Source of the DNA: Nocardia xishanensis NBRC 101358
GTDB lineage: Bacteria > Actinomycetota > Actinomycetes > Mycobacteriales > Mycobacteriaceae
DNA length: 64,000 nucleotides
Direction of reading: 5' to 3'
NCBI RefSeq assembly: GCF_001613365.1
Contig: NZ_BDCF01000009.1
Location: 206,294 to 270,293, forward strand
Below are positions 8,301-17,957 of this stretch, piece after piece. Position 1 is the stretch's first letter. Every line of letters begins with the position of its first letter. The position numbers and the translations under genes are program-made. The notes beneath the pieces are model-generated. The model did not search any database. It was not told where the DNA came from and saw only the letters and a program-made list of their open reading frames with translations.

Positions 8301-9740
8301 CTAGGAGTACCGGGACATGCAGGTGTTCTCGCCGTTGAGTACGCCCGCGCGGAAGGCGTCCACCCTGGCGAACCCGCTCGGCACCGTCTTGCCCTGCGCG
8401 TCGCTGGCCGCGAGGCCGTCGGTGAGCAGACCCGACACCGCCTCGTCGAGATCGCCCGCGGCAAGGGAGATGTCGCCTTGGGTGCGTTGGCGATTCGGGT
8501 CGGCGAGCTTGCCGGTGACCACGCCTGCCAGGCAGGCGGCGCGCAGCCCGGTCTTGGCGCCGACCAGCGACTGGCCGTGGCTCTGCTGCACCGCGAGGGT
8601 GTAGCGGGCGATGAAGACGACGTAACCGTTGTAGTCGCCGGTCACTTTGAGCGGCAGCGGGTTGTCCTCGTCGAAGTCGGCGGTGCCGCGTTTGGCGAGC
8701 TCGGGGATGTCGGTGGCGATGAGATTCTCGGCGGGACAGTAGGAGACAGGCGAGGTGGTGGTTCCGTCGCGGCAGTCGATCTTCGCGCCGCTGTAGTTGT
8801 AGGTCGGGCTGTCTTTCACGGGCAGGATCGCCGCGAGCGCCTTGGTGAGCTCGACCAGGCTCTCCTTATCGATCGGATACTCACCGGTGCTGCCGCCGAG
8901 CGTCTGCGGCAGACCGCCGCGCCGCTGGTTGATCTCGTCGATGTCGATGCCCTTGCACGCCTTGGGGCCGTCGGTGAATCCGATCTGCACCGCGGTGACC
9001 CGCTCGAACGCGGAGCCGTGCACGCTCTCCGGATCGTCGGGGTCGGAGTCGCGGATCGCGACGGTGGCGGCGAGCACCGTGTTGAGGCCGTCGGAGGTGT
9101 TGATGGTGAAGTGCTTCGACTTGCCCTCCGCCACGTGACGAATGAACGCGCCCGCGAAGCAGTCGGCCTGCTGCTCCTTGACGATCACCGGGTCCTTCGA
9201 ATCGACGATCTTGGCCTGCGCCTGCACGGCGTGCCCGTATTCGTGGGCGAGCACCATGACCACGGCCATCTTGCCGAAGGTGTCCTCCATGGTGGGCAGC
9301 AGCACCGAGCGGTCCCAGCCGATGGAGTTGTCCAAGCGGCAGAAGGCCGCGTTCACCAGCCGGTAGGTCGTCTCCTTGCAGAACTCGGGTGCCTCGTTGC
9401 GCGGCGCCTTCGCGCTCCAGGAGATGCGCCGTTCGACCGGTCGGAATTCGCCGTCGAACTCCTTGCCGTACTCGGCGCGCCAGTAGGTCTGGATGTCGTC
9501 GATGGCGTTGAGCGCCAGGGTGTCGATCGCGCCGCCGTCGCCGTTGGCCGCGGTGAGGTCGGAGTCGGGCACCCCGGCCCGCGGTCCGCTCGGGCCGCTC
9601 GTCGTGGGCAGTCCGGCCACCTTGAACGGATCGTCGTAGACCGAGACCGCACGGCCGTCCACCGTGCGCGTACACCCCGCGAGCAGGGCCATCGCGCACA
9701 GCACAACCGTAATGACAGCGGTCGCTTGGAGTTTCGGCAA
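8301..9740 (-). CDS. Secreted neutral zinc metallopeptidase lipoprotein (LpqM-like)
   Basis: A lipoprotein with lipobox LLAGC and the zincin motif AHEYGHAVQ; a downstream EQQADCFAG supplies the likely third zinc ligand (Glu). It is expected to be a membrane-anchored extracytoplasmic protease. Length and motif fit the mycobacterial LpqM type of putative lipoprotein peptidase. I prefer a TTG start at 9740, which has AGGGGGAG immediately upstream and puts a short basic n-region before the hydrophobic core. The ATG at 9812 would add 24 arginine-rich residues and leave little room for the divergent promoter. It is convergent with the FHA gene. Confidence 0.82.
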   Translation of the reverse strand: MPKLQATAVITVVLCAMALLAGCTRTVDGRAVSVYDDPFKVAGLPTTSGPSGPRAGVPDSDLTAANGDGGAIDTLALNAIDDIQTYWRAEYGKEFDGEFRPVERRISWSAKAPRNEAPEFCKETTYRLVNAAFCRLDNSIGWDRSVLLPTMEDTFGKMAVVMVLAHEYGHAVQAQAKIVDSKDPVIVKEQQADCFAGAFIRHVAEGKSKHFTINTSDGLNTVLAATVAIRDSDPDDPESVHGSAFERVTAVQIGFTDGPKACKGIDIDEINQRRGGLPQTLGGSTGEYPIDKESLVELTKALAAILPVKDSPTYNYSGAKIDCRDGTTTSPVSYCPAENLIATDIPELAKRGTADFDEDNPLPLKVTGDYNGYVVFIARYTLAVQQSHGQSLVGAKTGLRAACLAGVVTGKLADPNRQRTQGDISLAAGDLDEAVSGLLTDGLAASDAQGKTVPSGFARVDAFRAGVLNGENTCMSRYS

Positions 9741-9847
9741 AGCTCCCCCTAGTCGGCCGGTAGCACGTTCTCGTCGGTCGCCGGATCGGGGCGAGAGGCG
9801 CGTCGGGGGCACCGCCGATGTCCGGTTGATGGCATAGTATCCGCTGC

Positions 9848-12406
9848 ATGTCTTTACCGGGGGCGCAGACCATCACCGTGCGCCATGATGGAACTGAACG
9901 GGTCTTCGATTCGAATCAGAAAGTCACCATGGGCCGTGCGCCCGAGGTGACGCTGTTCGTCGACAGCCCGCTGGTGTCGCGGGTGCACGCGACACTGGCC
10001 TGGCAGGGGAGTGGCTGGGTTCTCACCGACAACGGCAGTACCAATGGCGTTTTCGTGGACGCGCGCAGGCTGAGTCAGCCGGTGTCCATCGACCGACCGA
10101 CGCAGGTCAGGCTCGGCGACGCGATCAGCGGTCCGCTGCTGCACCTGCTGCCCGCCGCGGCGCCGGTCCGGCCCGCGCACACGCCGCAACCGTCGTCGCA
10201 GCCGCAGCAGGCGGTTCGGCAACGGCCGAATTACCAGCATCCGAACCGTCCGCCGGTCGGGCAGCCCGCGCATCAGCCCGCCCCGTCGCACCACCCGCCG
10301 GCGCCGCATCAGCCGCTGCCCTCGCATCAACCGGTCGGGGCGCACCAGCCGCCCTCGCAGCCGACGCCGCAGCAACCCAACTTCAACATGACCACCAAGG
10401 CCGACACTTCCGCGCTGCCGCCGCTGCGCGCGAGGGCGTCGACCTCGCCGATCGCCAGGGCGGACCGGATCCCGTCCAGCGGCCTGACCATCGGCCGCAC
10501 CACCGACAACCAGATCGTCGTCAACGATCCGCTGGCCTCCCGCAAGCACGCCCGCCTCGTCGCGGACGACGGCGGCCTCACCATCGAGGACCTCGGCTCG
10601 GCGAACGGCACCTTCGTCAACGGCACCCGCCAGCAGCGAACGGTGCTGCGCGAGCGCGACATCGTCACCATCGGCAACGTCGACTTCGTCGTCCAGCAGG
10701 GCACCCTGGTGCATCGGCAGAAGCCGGTCGCCGAACAAGGTCTGCACGTGCACGGCGTCGGATTCACCGTCGAGGGCAACAAGCAACTGCTCGTCGACGT
10801 GAACATGCAGGCGGGCCGCGGCACGCTCACCGCGCTCATCGGCCCATCGGGCGCGGGCAAGTCGACGCTCTCGAAGCTGATCGCCGGCACCACTCAGCCG
10901 TCCGGCGGCGTGGTGACCTTCGAGGGCCGTAACCTGCACGCCGAGTACGAGGCGCTGCGTTCCCGTATCGGCATGGTCCCGCAGGACGACGTGCTGCACC
11001 GGCAGCTCACGGTGCGCCAGGCGCTCGGCTACGCCGCCGAGCTGCGGCTGCCGCCGGACACCACCAAGGCCGACCGCCAGCAGGTGATCGACGGTGTGCT
11101 GAAAGAGCTTTCGCTCACCGAACACGCCGATACCAGGGTGGACCGGCTCTCCGGCGGTCAGCGCAAGCGCGCGTCGGTGGCGCTCGAACTGCTCACCGGT
11201 CCCTCGCTGCTGATCCTGGACGAGCCGACCTCGGGTCTCGACCCGGCGCTGGACCGGCAGGTCATGGTGATGCTGCGCGAGCTGGCCGACGCGGGTCGCG
11301 TGGTCATCGTGGTGACCCACTCGGTGGCCTGCCTCGACATGTGCGATCAGGTGCTGCTGCTGGCGCCGGGCGGCAAGACCGCCTTCTGCGGGCATCCGGC
11401 CGGTGTCGGCGGGGCTCTTGGCACCAGCGACTGGGCCGAGATCTTCGCGAACGTGGCGGCCAATCCGGATCAGGCGTTCGCGGCCTACCGATCCAGACAG
11501 GCGTTCGCGCCACCGCCGCCCCCACCGCCGCGCTACGGACCCGCGGGCAGCCCGCCGCAGTCGAGCGGGTTCAAACAGTTCTCCACGCTGGTGCGCAGAC
11601 AGATCCGGCTGATCTTCGCCGACCGCGGCTATCTGGTCTTCCTCTTGCTGCTGCCGTTCATTCTGGGTGTGCTGTCGCTGGTTGTGCCCGGCAAGAACGG
11701 TTTCGCGCCCGGCGGACTGACGACCTTGCCCACCGGCGAGATCGTGCGCGTCGGCGGCGGCGAGACTCAGCAATTGCTCGTCGTGCTCATTCTCGGCGCC
11801 TGCTTCATGGGCGCCACGCTTACCGTGCGCGACCTGGTCGGCGAGCGCACGATCTTCTATCGCGAGCGCGCGGTCGGCCTGCTGCCCTCGGCGTACCTGA
11901 TGGCCAAGATCGCGGTGTTCAGCGTCACCGCGTTCCTCCAGGCCGCGGTGCTCGTCGGGATCACGCTGGCGGGCAAGAACCCGCCCGGCGCGGGTGCGGT
12001 GTTGTCGTCCGGCAGTTTCGAGCTGTACATCGACATCGCGCTGACCGCGGTGTGCTGTGTGGTGTTCGGTCTGCTGATCTCGAGCCTGGCGAAGTCGAAC
12101 GAGCAGGTCATGCCGATGCTCGTCGTCATGATCATGGTGCAGCTGGTGATGGCGGGCGGGCTCATCCCGGTCACCGACCGTGTCGTCTTGGAACAGCTGT
12201 CCTGGTTGTTCCCCGCGCGCTGGGGTTACGCGGCGGGCGCGTCGACGGTCGACATCAAGACCATCTTCGCGAACGCCCAGCAAGACAAGCTCTGGGACCA
12301 CACCGCGGGCATCTGGATCCTCGACGTGACGCTGTTGCTGGTGATCACCGCGCTGCTCGCGTTCGTGACCTGGCAGCGGCTACGGCTGAAGAAGTCGGCG
12401 GCGTGA
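9848..12406 (+). CDS. Double-FHA ABC exporter (Rv1747-like)
   Basis: An 852-residue protein with the Rv1747 plan. FHA domain 1 (VTMGRAPEVTLF, SRVHATL, DNGSTNGVFVD; about 25-85) is joined by a Pro/Gln/His-rich linker to FHA domain 2 (IGRTTDNQIVVNDP, SRKHARL, GSANGTFVNG). The ABC ATPase has Walker A GPSGAGKST, signature LSGGQRKR and Walker B LLILDEPTSGLD. The C-terminal ABC-2 permease has about six hydrophobic helices. In M. tuberculosis, Rv1747 is regulated through its FHA domains by PknF and is linked to lipid or glycan export; no PknF homologue lies beside this gene, but the kinase at 65-1645 could serve. Start at ATG 9848, divergent from the metallopeptidase. Confidence 0.93.
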   Translation: MSLPGAQTITVRHDGTERVFDSNQKVTMGRAPEVTLFVDSPLVSRVHATLAWQGSGWVLTDNGSTNGVFVDARRLSQPVSIDRPTQVRLGDAISGPLLHLLPAAAPVRPAHTPQPSSQPQQAVRQRPNYQHPNRPPVGQPAHQPAPSHHPPAPHQPLPSHQPVGAHQPPSQPTPQQPNFNMTTKADTSALPPLRARASTSPIARADRIPSSGLTIGRTTDNQIVVNDPLASRKHARLVADDGGLTIEDLGSANGTFVNGTRQQRTVLRERDIVTIGNVDFVVQQGTLVHRQKPVAEQGLHVHGVGFTVEGNKQLLVDVNMQAGRGTLTALIGPSGAGKSTLSKLIAGTTQPSGGVVTFEGRNLHAEYEALRSRIGMVPQDDVLHRQLTVRQALGYAAELRLPPDTTKADRQQVIDGVLKELSLTEHADTRVDRLSGGQRKRASVALELLTGPSLLILDEPTSGLDPALDRQVMVMLRELADAGRVVIVVTHSVACLDMCDQVLLLAPGGKTAFCGHPAGVGGALGTSDWAEIFANVAANPDQAFAAYRSRQAFAPPPPPPPRYGPAGSPPQSSGFKQFSTLVRRQIRLIFADRGYLVFLLLLPFILGVLSLVVPGKNGFAPGGLTTLPTGEIVRVGGGETQQLLVVLILGACFMGATLTVRDLVGERTIFYRERAVGLLPSAYLMAKIAVFSVTAFLQAAVLVGITLAGKNPPGAGAVLSSGSFELYIDIALTAVCCVVFGLLISSLAKSNEQVMPMLVVMIMVQLVMAGGLIPVTDRVVLEQLSWLFPARWGYAAGASTVDIKTIFANAQQDKLWDHTAGIWILDVTLLLVITALLAFVTWQRLRLKKSAA

Positions 12407-12479
12407 CCACCTACTCGAGCCGCCACGACCCATGGTCGGGTGGGATCGCGAGCGTGTCGCTCACGCAGCAGGCACACTT

Positions 12480-14198
12480 ATGACTGTGACGGTGCGAGTA
12501 GGGGCAGTGCATCTCGGCTGGGATGTGGTGTCCGTGGCAGCGGGCGGTGGACGTACTCCGATCCGGCCGGTGCAGGTGGAAGGTACGTACACGCCACCGG
12601 CGTATTTGCTGGCCGATTCGTCGGGACGGCTGCACACCGCGGGCGTCGACCGGCAGCGTCCCGATCTCGGGATGGCCATCGCCGACGTCCGCGACATCCT
12701 CGGTCACCCGCAGATCGTGGTGGCCGGGGCGACCTGGCCCGCGGAGATGGTCTTCCGCGCAAGGATGTACAACCCGCTCGCCGCCATCGGCAAGTACCTA
12801 CGCGGCAAACCGGACGTGGTGGCGCTGCCCTTCCCGGACGGCTGGCCGGACGAGAAGGTCGAGGTGTACGCCGAGCTCGTCGAGACGCTCGACGTGGTGG
12901 TGGAGCCGCTGCCGGAGAGCGTCGCGCTCTCGGGTTACGTGCGGGCTCTCGGTTTGGTGCGCGCGCCCGACGGACGCAATCCGCGCGGTGTCGGCGCCAC
13001 CGGCGTGTACTCCGACGGCCGCACGATGCTCGTCGTCGCGGTGCACGGGGACGACGAGCAGCCCACCGAATCGGTCGACGTGCCGGTTACCGGCGACGCG
13101 ATGCGCGACGCGCGCTCGGCCGACAACGTGGTGATCGAGGTCATGGCCGCGGCCCGCTCCATCGGAGCTGACACCTCGACGGTGCTGCTGAGCGGCAATG
13201 TCTGTTTCAACGAGGCGTTGCGCTTCGCTTTCCAGAACCACCTGGGCCACCGGTTGCATGTCGCCGATCATCCGATGCACGCGCTGGTGCTCGGGGCCAC
13301 GCACCTCTTGGTGACCGACAGTGAGTCGGGTGAGCCGGAGCAAGGGGGCAGGCACGCCGAGGGCGGGCAGCGAAACGACTACGCCCCGCCGCAGCAAGCG
13401 CATCCTCAGCAGCAGATGCAGGCGCCGCAGTGGCAGGCGGACGCGGGGCAGCGGCCGGTCGAACCGGCGCAGCGTCCCGTCGAGCCTGCTCAGCGTCCAC
13501 CGGAAACAGCGCAGCGGCCCGACCTCGGTCCGCCGTCCTCACCGGGATCGCCCGTGGTCACCTACGGCCCCGGCTACCCGACCGCCCCGCCGAGCGCCGA
13601 ACCGCAGCCCAGCGAGGAGCCGACCACCCGCGTCACCCGCGAGGATCTGGCGCGCAGTCTGCCGCCGAACCTGGCCGAACTGGGCAGCCGGTTCACCAGG
13701 CCGCCGGGTCAGCAGCCCGACGATCAGCGGACCACCGTGCTGGGTCGTCAGGCGCCCGCCTCGCAGCCGCCCGGTTCCGCGTCGCCGTACCCGCAGGCCG
13801 GCCACAAGGGTTCCTGGCAGGAGCCGTCCGCCGAGGACGCCGAGGACGGCAAAGAGCACAAGGGCAAGCTCTGGAACAAGATGAAGGGCAATCTGTTCGG
13901 TGCGCAGGCCGTGGTAGGCGCGGTGGCGCTCGCCGTGGTGGCGATGCCTTCCGAGGGCGACAGGGTGGAGCTCACTGGCGCCGCCCAGCCGGTCCGCTCG
14001 GTGCTCGGCGAGCCGGCGCCCGCGTCGTGCGGGCTGACGCCGCACATCGCGCCAGAGGATCGCAGGCAGGGGATCGCCACGGTGCGGGTGCCCTCGTCGG
14101 CGGAGTCGGAATGCGCCCCGCCGAACATGGACACGCTCCGATATGTAGTGCCGGGACCGCCGGGCGCTATCGACCCGGGGGCTCCGGTCGAGATCTGA
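12480..14198 (+). CDS. Hsp70/actin-fold-like membrane protein upstream of rplM
   Basis: A 572-residue protein. The N-terminal 280 residues look like a divergent actin/Hsp70 fold: [11 protein letters not shown] at the start and [17 protein letters not shown]...VLGATHLLV at the end, echoing the Hsp70 segment near the adenosine pocket, but the phosphate loops are not canonical. A Pro/Gln-rich linker includes tandem PAQRPVE units. A weak transmembrane helix (about 475-489) and an outer tail with two cysteines follow. By position it corresponds to Rv3446c, the ESX-4-linked protein before rplM in M. tuberculosis (position-based inference). The ATG at 12480 is preferred over an upstream GTG because the conserved strand starts there. 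Confidence 0.75.
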   Translation: MTVTVRVGAVHLGWDVVSVAAGGGRTPIRPVQVEGTYTPPAYLLADSSGRLHTAGVDRQRPDLGMAIADVRDILGHPQIVVAGATWPAEMVFRARMYNPLAAIGKYLRGKPDVVALPFPDGWPDEKVEVYAELVETLDVVVEPLPESVALSGYVRALGLVRAPDGRNPRGVGATGVYSDGRTMLVVAVHGDDEQPTESVDVPVTGDAMRDARSADNVVIEVMAAARSIGADTSTVLLSGNVCFNEALRFAFQNHLGHRLHVADHPMHALVLGATHLLVTDSESGEPEQGGRHAEGGQRNDYAPPQQAHPQQQMQAPQWQADAGQRPVEPAQRPVEPAQRPPETAQRPDLGPPSSPGSPVVTYGPGYPTAPPSAEPQPSEEPTTRVTREDLARSLPPNLAELGSRFTRPPGQQPDDQRTTVLGRQAPASQPPGSASPYPQAGHKGSWQEPSAEDAEDGKEHKGKLWNKMKGNLFGAQAVVGAVALAVVAMPSEGDRVELTGAAQPVRSVLGEPAPASCGLTPHIAPEDRRQGIATVRVPSSAESECAPPNMDTLRYVVPGPPGAIDPGAPVEI

Positions 14199-14214
14199 CT
14201 GGATTCGGGTCCCT

Positions 14215-14233
14215 CGATACCTTCCTGGTATCG
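14215..14233 (+). terminator. Small hairpin between the Hsp70-like gene and rplM
   Basis: CGATACC, loop TTCCT, GGTATCG, then TTCT. It is a 7-bp stem in the 176-bp leader of rplM. It could be a weak terminator of the upstream gene or an attenuator-like leader element; the T-tract is short. Confidence 0.35.
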
Positions 14234-14374
14234 TTCTGCGTTGGCGTGTGGACGGCCGGGAGATTCCCCGTGGATCACCAGGTCGCACACCGAGGCCCGG
14301 GTCTCAACCGGCCGCCGGGGTTCACCTCGACCGCACGCTTGGCCGGCAACACCGACGACAGACAGGGAAGCACT

Positions 14375-14818
14375 GTGCCTACGTACAGCCCCAAGGCGGG
14401 TGACGTGACCCGTAAGTGGTACGTCATCGACGCCACTGACGTAGTGCTCGGCCGTCTTGCCGTCCAGGCAGCGAATCTGCTGCGTGGCAAGAACAAGCCG
14501 ACCTACGCGCCGAACTTCGATGGTGGCGACTTCGTCATCATCATCAACGCGGACAAGATTGCCATCTCCGGCAACAAGCGCACCGACAAGCTCATCCACC
14601 ACCACTCCGGGCACCCGGGCGGCCTCAAGTCGCGCACTGTCGGTCAGGTGTTGGAGACCCGTCCGGAGCGTCTCGTGGAGAAGGCCGTCAAGGGCATGAT
14701 CCCGAAGAACAAGCTGGGCAACGCGATCGCGGGCAAGCTCAAGGTCTACGCGGGCCCGACCCATCCGCACGCCGCTCAGCAGCCCGTTCCGTTCGAGATC
14801 AAGCAGGTGGCCCAGTGA
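14375..14818 (+). CDS. rplM: 50S ribosomal protein L13
   Basis: 147 residues, the usual length. It has the N-terminal [16 protein letters not shown], the L13 hallmark, and a C-terminal [15 protein letters not shown] tail. It binds 23S rRNA early in 50S assembly. The start is the GTG at 14375, preceded by AGGGAAG at good distance. The stop codon overlaps the rpsI start as GTGA, so L13 and S9 are translationally coupled, the standard bacterial pair. Confidence 0.98.
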   Translation: MPTYSPKAGDVTRKWYVIDATDVVLGRLAVQAANLLRGKNKPTYAPNFDGGDFVIIINADKIAISGNKRTDKLIHHHSGHPGGLKSRTVGQVLETRPERLVEKAVKGMIPKNKLGNAIAGKLKVYAGPTHPHAAQQPVPFEIKQVAQ

Positions 14819-15315
14819 CCGCTCCCGAGGAATACAACGAGGACTTCTCCGAAGAGGCCGCCGTCGAGGTCGTGGAGGAGGACTACGGCTACGAGGCCGA
14901 GCCCGCCGCCTACGCCCCGGTCGTCATCGACCGTCCGGTGCAGACCGTCGGCCGCCGCAAGGAGGCCGTCGTCCGCGTCCGGCTGCTGCCCGGCTCCGGC
15001 AACTTCGTGCTCAACGGCCGCACCATCGAGGACTACTTCCCGAACAAGGTGCACCAGCAGCTGGTCAAGTCGCCGCTGGTGACCGTCGAGCGCACCGAGT
15101 CCTTCGACGTGCACGCTCGCCTGGTCGGCGGCGGCCCGTCGGGCCAGGCAGGCGCCCTGCGTCTGGCCATCGCCCGCGCGCTGATCGAGGTCACCCCCGA
15201 GGACCGTCCCGCCCTGAAGCGGGCGGGCTTCCTGACCCGTGACCCGCGTGCCACCGAGCGCAAGAAGTACGGTCTCAAGAAGGCGCGTAAGGCGCCTCAG
15301 TACTCGAAGCGCTGA
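14815..15315 (+). CDS. rpsI: 30S ribosomal protein S9
   Basis: 166 residues. An acidic N-terminal extension (about 40 residues rich in Glu) typical of actinobacterial S9 precedes the conserved [15 protein letters not shown] core. It ends in the basic tail [12 protein letters not shown], whose last residues contact P-site tRNA. The GTG start overlaps the rplM stop. Part of the 30S head. Confidence 0.98.
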   Translation: MTAPEEYNEDFSEEAAVEVVEEDYGYEAEPAAYAPVVIDRPVQTVGRRKEAVVRVRLLPGSGNFVLNGRTIEDYFPNKVHQQLVKSPLVTVERTESFDVHARLVGGGPSGQAGALRLAIARALIEVTPEDRPALKRAGFLTRDPRATERKKYGLKKARKAPQYSKR

Positions 15316-15389
15316 TTTTGGCTTCGTCGATCCCCGCCATCCGGCACCCTGTGGGGGCCGGGGGCGGTATGGTCGGCGCTGCAGCTGTA

Positions 15390-15428
15390 CGAGAGCAGGC
15401 TTCCAGCACCGCTGGTCGCCTGCTCTCG
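15390..15428 (+). terminator. Hairpin after rpsI
   Basis: An 11-bp perfect stem (CGAGAGCAGGC and its complement) encloses a second small hairpin CCAGC-ACC-GCTGG. There is no T-tract. It lies between rpsI and glmM and is a likely end or processing site of the ribosomal transcript. Confidence 0.55.
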
Positions 15429-15527
15429 CTGTATTGAGTCGCGGCGTTCGCGCGCCACGCACGGTTGCGCAGGCCAACGCCTGCAGGCCCATTCGCATGT
15501 CGCGAAACCACCGATGAGGGGCGAGGT

Positions 15528-16904
15528 ATGGGACGTTTGTTCGGCACGGACGGTGTCCGCGGGCTTGCCAATGGATCGCTGAGTCCGGAGCTGGCACTGC
15601 GGGTTTCGGGAGCGGCGGCGCAGGTGCTCGGCCGCGGCAAGAAGCGCGCGCTCGCGGTGGTCGGCCGCGACCCGCGGGCATCCGGCGAAATGCTGGAGGC
15701 CGCCGTGACCGCCGGGCTGACCGCGGCGGGTGTCGACGTGCTCTCGGTGGGGGTGCTGCCGACTCCGGCGGTCGCCTACCTGACCGGTCTCTACGACGCG
15801 TGTCTCGGCGTGATGATCTCCGCCTCGCACAACCCGATGCCGGACAACGGCATCAAGATCTTCGCCGCAGGCGGTCACAAGCTCGACGATGCCGTCGAGG
15901 ACCGGATCGAGGCGCTGGTGGCCGAGGACGCCATGGCGCGCCCGACCGGCGCCGACATCGGGCGGGTGCTGAACGCCTCCGGCGCGCGCGATCACGGGAT
16001 CGTCATCCCGGACCAGTACAGCCTCGAAGGCACTCACGAGCGGTATGTCGAGCACCTGGTCGAGGCCACCGCGCAAGACCTGAGCGGGCTCACCGTGGTG
16101 GTCGACTGCGCGCACGGCGCGGCCGCCGAGGTCGGTCCCGCCGCGTACCGCGAAGCGGGCGCGACGGTGATCGCCATCAACGCCGAACCCGACGGCCTCA
16201 ACATCAACGAGGGCTGCGGCTCGACCCACTTGGAGCAGGTACAGCGCGCGGTGCGCGAGCACGGCGCCGACCTGGGCCTGGCACACGACGGCGACGCCGA
16301 CCGCTGCCTCGCCGTCGACGCCGAAGGCAATATCGTCGACGGCGACGCGATCCTCGCGATCCTCGCCATCGCCATGAAGGACGCGGGCGACCTGGTGGGC
16401 GACACGCTCGTCGCCACCGTCATGAGCAACCTCGGCCTGCACATCGCGATGCGCGACGCCGGAATCACGCTGCGTACCACCGCCGTCGGCGACCGCTACG
16501 TGCTGGAGGAACTGCGCCGCGGCGGCTACAGCCTCGGCGGCGAACAGTCCGGTCACGTGGTGCTGCCGAAGTACGGCACCACCGGCGACGGCATCCTCAC
16601 GGGCCTGCGCCTGATGGCCAGGATGGCCCAGACCCACCGCACCCTCGCCGACCTGGCGAGCGTGCTGCGGACCGTGCCCCAGGTGCTGGTCAACGTGCCG
16701 GTCGGCGACAAGGCGGCGGTCGCCGCCGCGCCGGAGGTGCGGGAGGCGGTGCTGGAAGCGGAGCGCGTGCTGGGAGATACGGGACGGGTTCTGTTGCGTC
16801 CCAGCGGCACCGAGCAGCTGGTGCGGGTGATGGTCGAGGCGACCGATCTGGTGCAGGCCAAGCAGCTCGCGGACGATCTGGCGAAGCGAGTCGCGTCGGT
16901 TTAG
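15528..16904 (+). CDS. glmM: Phosphoglucosamine mutase
   Basis: 458 residues; it converts glucosamine-6-phosphate to glucosamine-1-phosphate on the route to UDP-GlcNAc and peptidoglycan. Visible are the N-terminal FGTDGVRG, the phosphoserine loop [13 protein letters not shown] with catalytic Ser100, the metal loop DGDADRC, the sugar loop GGEQSGH and the phosphate-binding RPSGTE near the end. The ATG at 15528 has GAGGGG about six bases upstream. Together with glmS at 24250 it gives the two committed amino-sugar steps, as in M. tuberculosis Rv3441c/Rv3436c. Confidence 0.98.
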   Translation: MGRLFGTDGVRGLANGSLSPELALRVSGAAAQVLGRGKKRALAVVGRDPRASGEMLEAAVTAGLTAAGVDVLSVGVLPTPAVAYLTGLYDACLGVMISASHNPMPDNGIKIFAAGGHKLDDAVEDRIEALVAEDAMARPTGADIGRVLNASGARDHGIVIPDQYSLEGTHERYVEHLVEATAQDLSGLTVVVDCAHGAAAEVGPAAYREAGATVIAINAEPDGLNINEGCGSTHLEQVQRAVREHGADLGLAHDGDADRCLAVDAEGNIVDGDAILAILAIAMKDAGDLVGDTLVATVMSNLGLHIAMRDAGITLRTTAVGDRYVLEELRRGGYSLGGEQSGHVVLPKYGTTGDGILTGLRLMARMAQTHRTLADLASVLRTVPQVLVNVPVGDKAAVAAAPEVREAVLEAERVLGDTGRVLLRPSGTEQLVRVMVEATDLVQAKQLADDLAKRVASV

Positions 16905-17033
16905 GTTTCGCTGATCGGGCGGTAGGAGCCCGATTCCGCGACGGTTGTCCACAGCACCCGAGTTATCCACCGCTCGACGGTTTCCGCAGGTCACCGAAAC
17001 CGCGTCATCGGCGAGGTAGCCGATGGTGGTCTC

Positions 17034-17909
17034 ATGCGACCGGGACTGACGGAAGTTCGAGACAAGCAATTCGGCGCCTTCACCGCATGGCAGGCCCTGT
17101 GCGAGTACAGCCGCGCCGAGATGCGCACCCGCGTGGATCGTGGCGATTGGGTGCGCGTGTTCCACGGCGTCTATCGCGAAGCCGCGACACCGCCGACGCC
17201 GCAACTGCGGGTGGAGGCGGCTCGGCTGTCGATCGGCGCTCAGTCGCTGACAGCCGCCTACGAGACCGGGGCGGAACTACATGGATTCGCGGTGGGCGAG
17301 AGCCGGGTGACGCATGTGCTCGGTGCCCAGCGATCGAGGACCTCGCGCCTGGTCGTGCACAGTGACCGGATCGAGCCCGGAGATCTCGACCTGATCAAAG
17401 GCACCGTGACGACGACCGCCGTCCGCACCGCGGTCGACGTCGCGCGCACCACCGATCGGCTCGACGCGCTGGCGACCCTGGATTCGGCGCTGCACCTGGG
17501 GATCTCACGCACCGCGTTGCTGACCGAGAGCGAACGGCACCGAGGACGTCGTGGCTACGTGCAGGCGGCGGAGCTGATCGAGCTGGCGGACGGTCGCGCG
17601 GAGTCGCCGATGGAGTCGCGGACGCGGCTGCGCTGTATCGACGCCGGATTGCCGCGCCCTGAGTCTCAGGTGGACGTGCTCACCGGTAACGGGCCACGTC
17701 GGCTCGATCTGGGCTGGCCCGAATGGCGCATCGGTCTGGAATACGACAATGCGGTGTGGCATTCGGGCGATGCGCCGACAGCGCGCGACGAGCTGCGTCC
17801 CGAACTGTCGGCGGACGGTTGGACCGTCTACTACGCCACCGCCTCCGACGTGTACCTGCGACCAGAGAACTTCGTAGAGCCGATTCGCTGCGCGATGGCG
17901 GGGCGATAG
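17034..17909 (+). CDS. AbiEi-antitoxin-like protein with DUF559/PD-(D/E)xK-like C-terminus
   Basis: 291 residues. The N-terminus (RVDRGDWVRVFHGVYREA) matches the winged-helix start common to AbiEi-type antitoxin domains. The C-terminus has RRLDLGWPEWRIGLEYDNAVWHS, an Asp...Glu-x-Asp arrangement like the DUF559/Vsr-type nuclease core. Such two-part proteins are widespread as single genes in mycobacteria and nocardiae, and their role is unknown; a defence or DNA-repair function is only a guess. No partner toxin (AbiEii nucleotidyltransferase) lies next to it. It begins with ATG 17034, 129 bp after glmM, and is convergent with the ABC-F gene. Confidence 0.8.
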   Translation: MRPGLTEVRDKQFGAFTAWQALCEYSRAEMRTRVDRGDWVRVFHGVYREAATPPTPQLRVEAARLSIGAQSLTAAYETGAELHGFAVGESRVTHVLGAQRSRTSRLVVHSDRIEPGDLDLIKGTVTTTAVRTAVDVARTTDRLDALATLDSALHLGISRTALLTESERHRGRRGYVQAAELIELADGRAESPMESRTRLRCIDAGLPRPESQVDVLTGNGPRRLDLGWPEWRIGLEYDNAVWHSGDAPTARDELRPELSADGWTVYYATASDVYLRPENFVEPIRCAMAGR

Positions 17910-17957
17910 CGAATGGTTGCCTGCCAACGGTTTCGAACGCTCGAGGCGCGTCGCGGA

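Noticed and set aside
9854..12301. 815-codon open frame antisense to the FHA-ABC gene
   Set aside because: High-GC shadow frame; the sense frame has complete FHA and ABC motifs, and the antisense product is His/Arg/Asp-rich without any domain.
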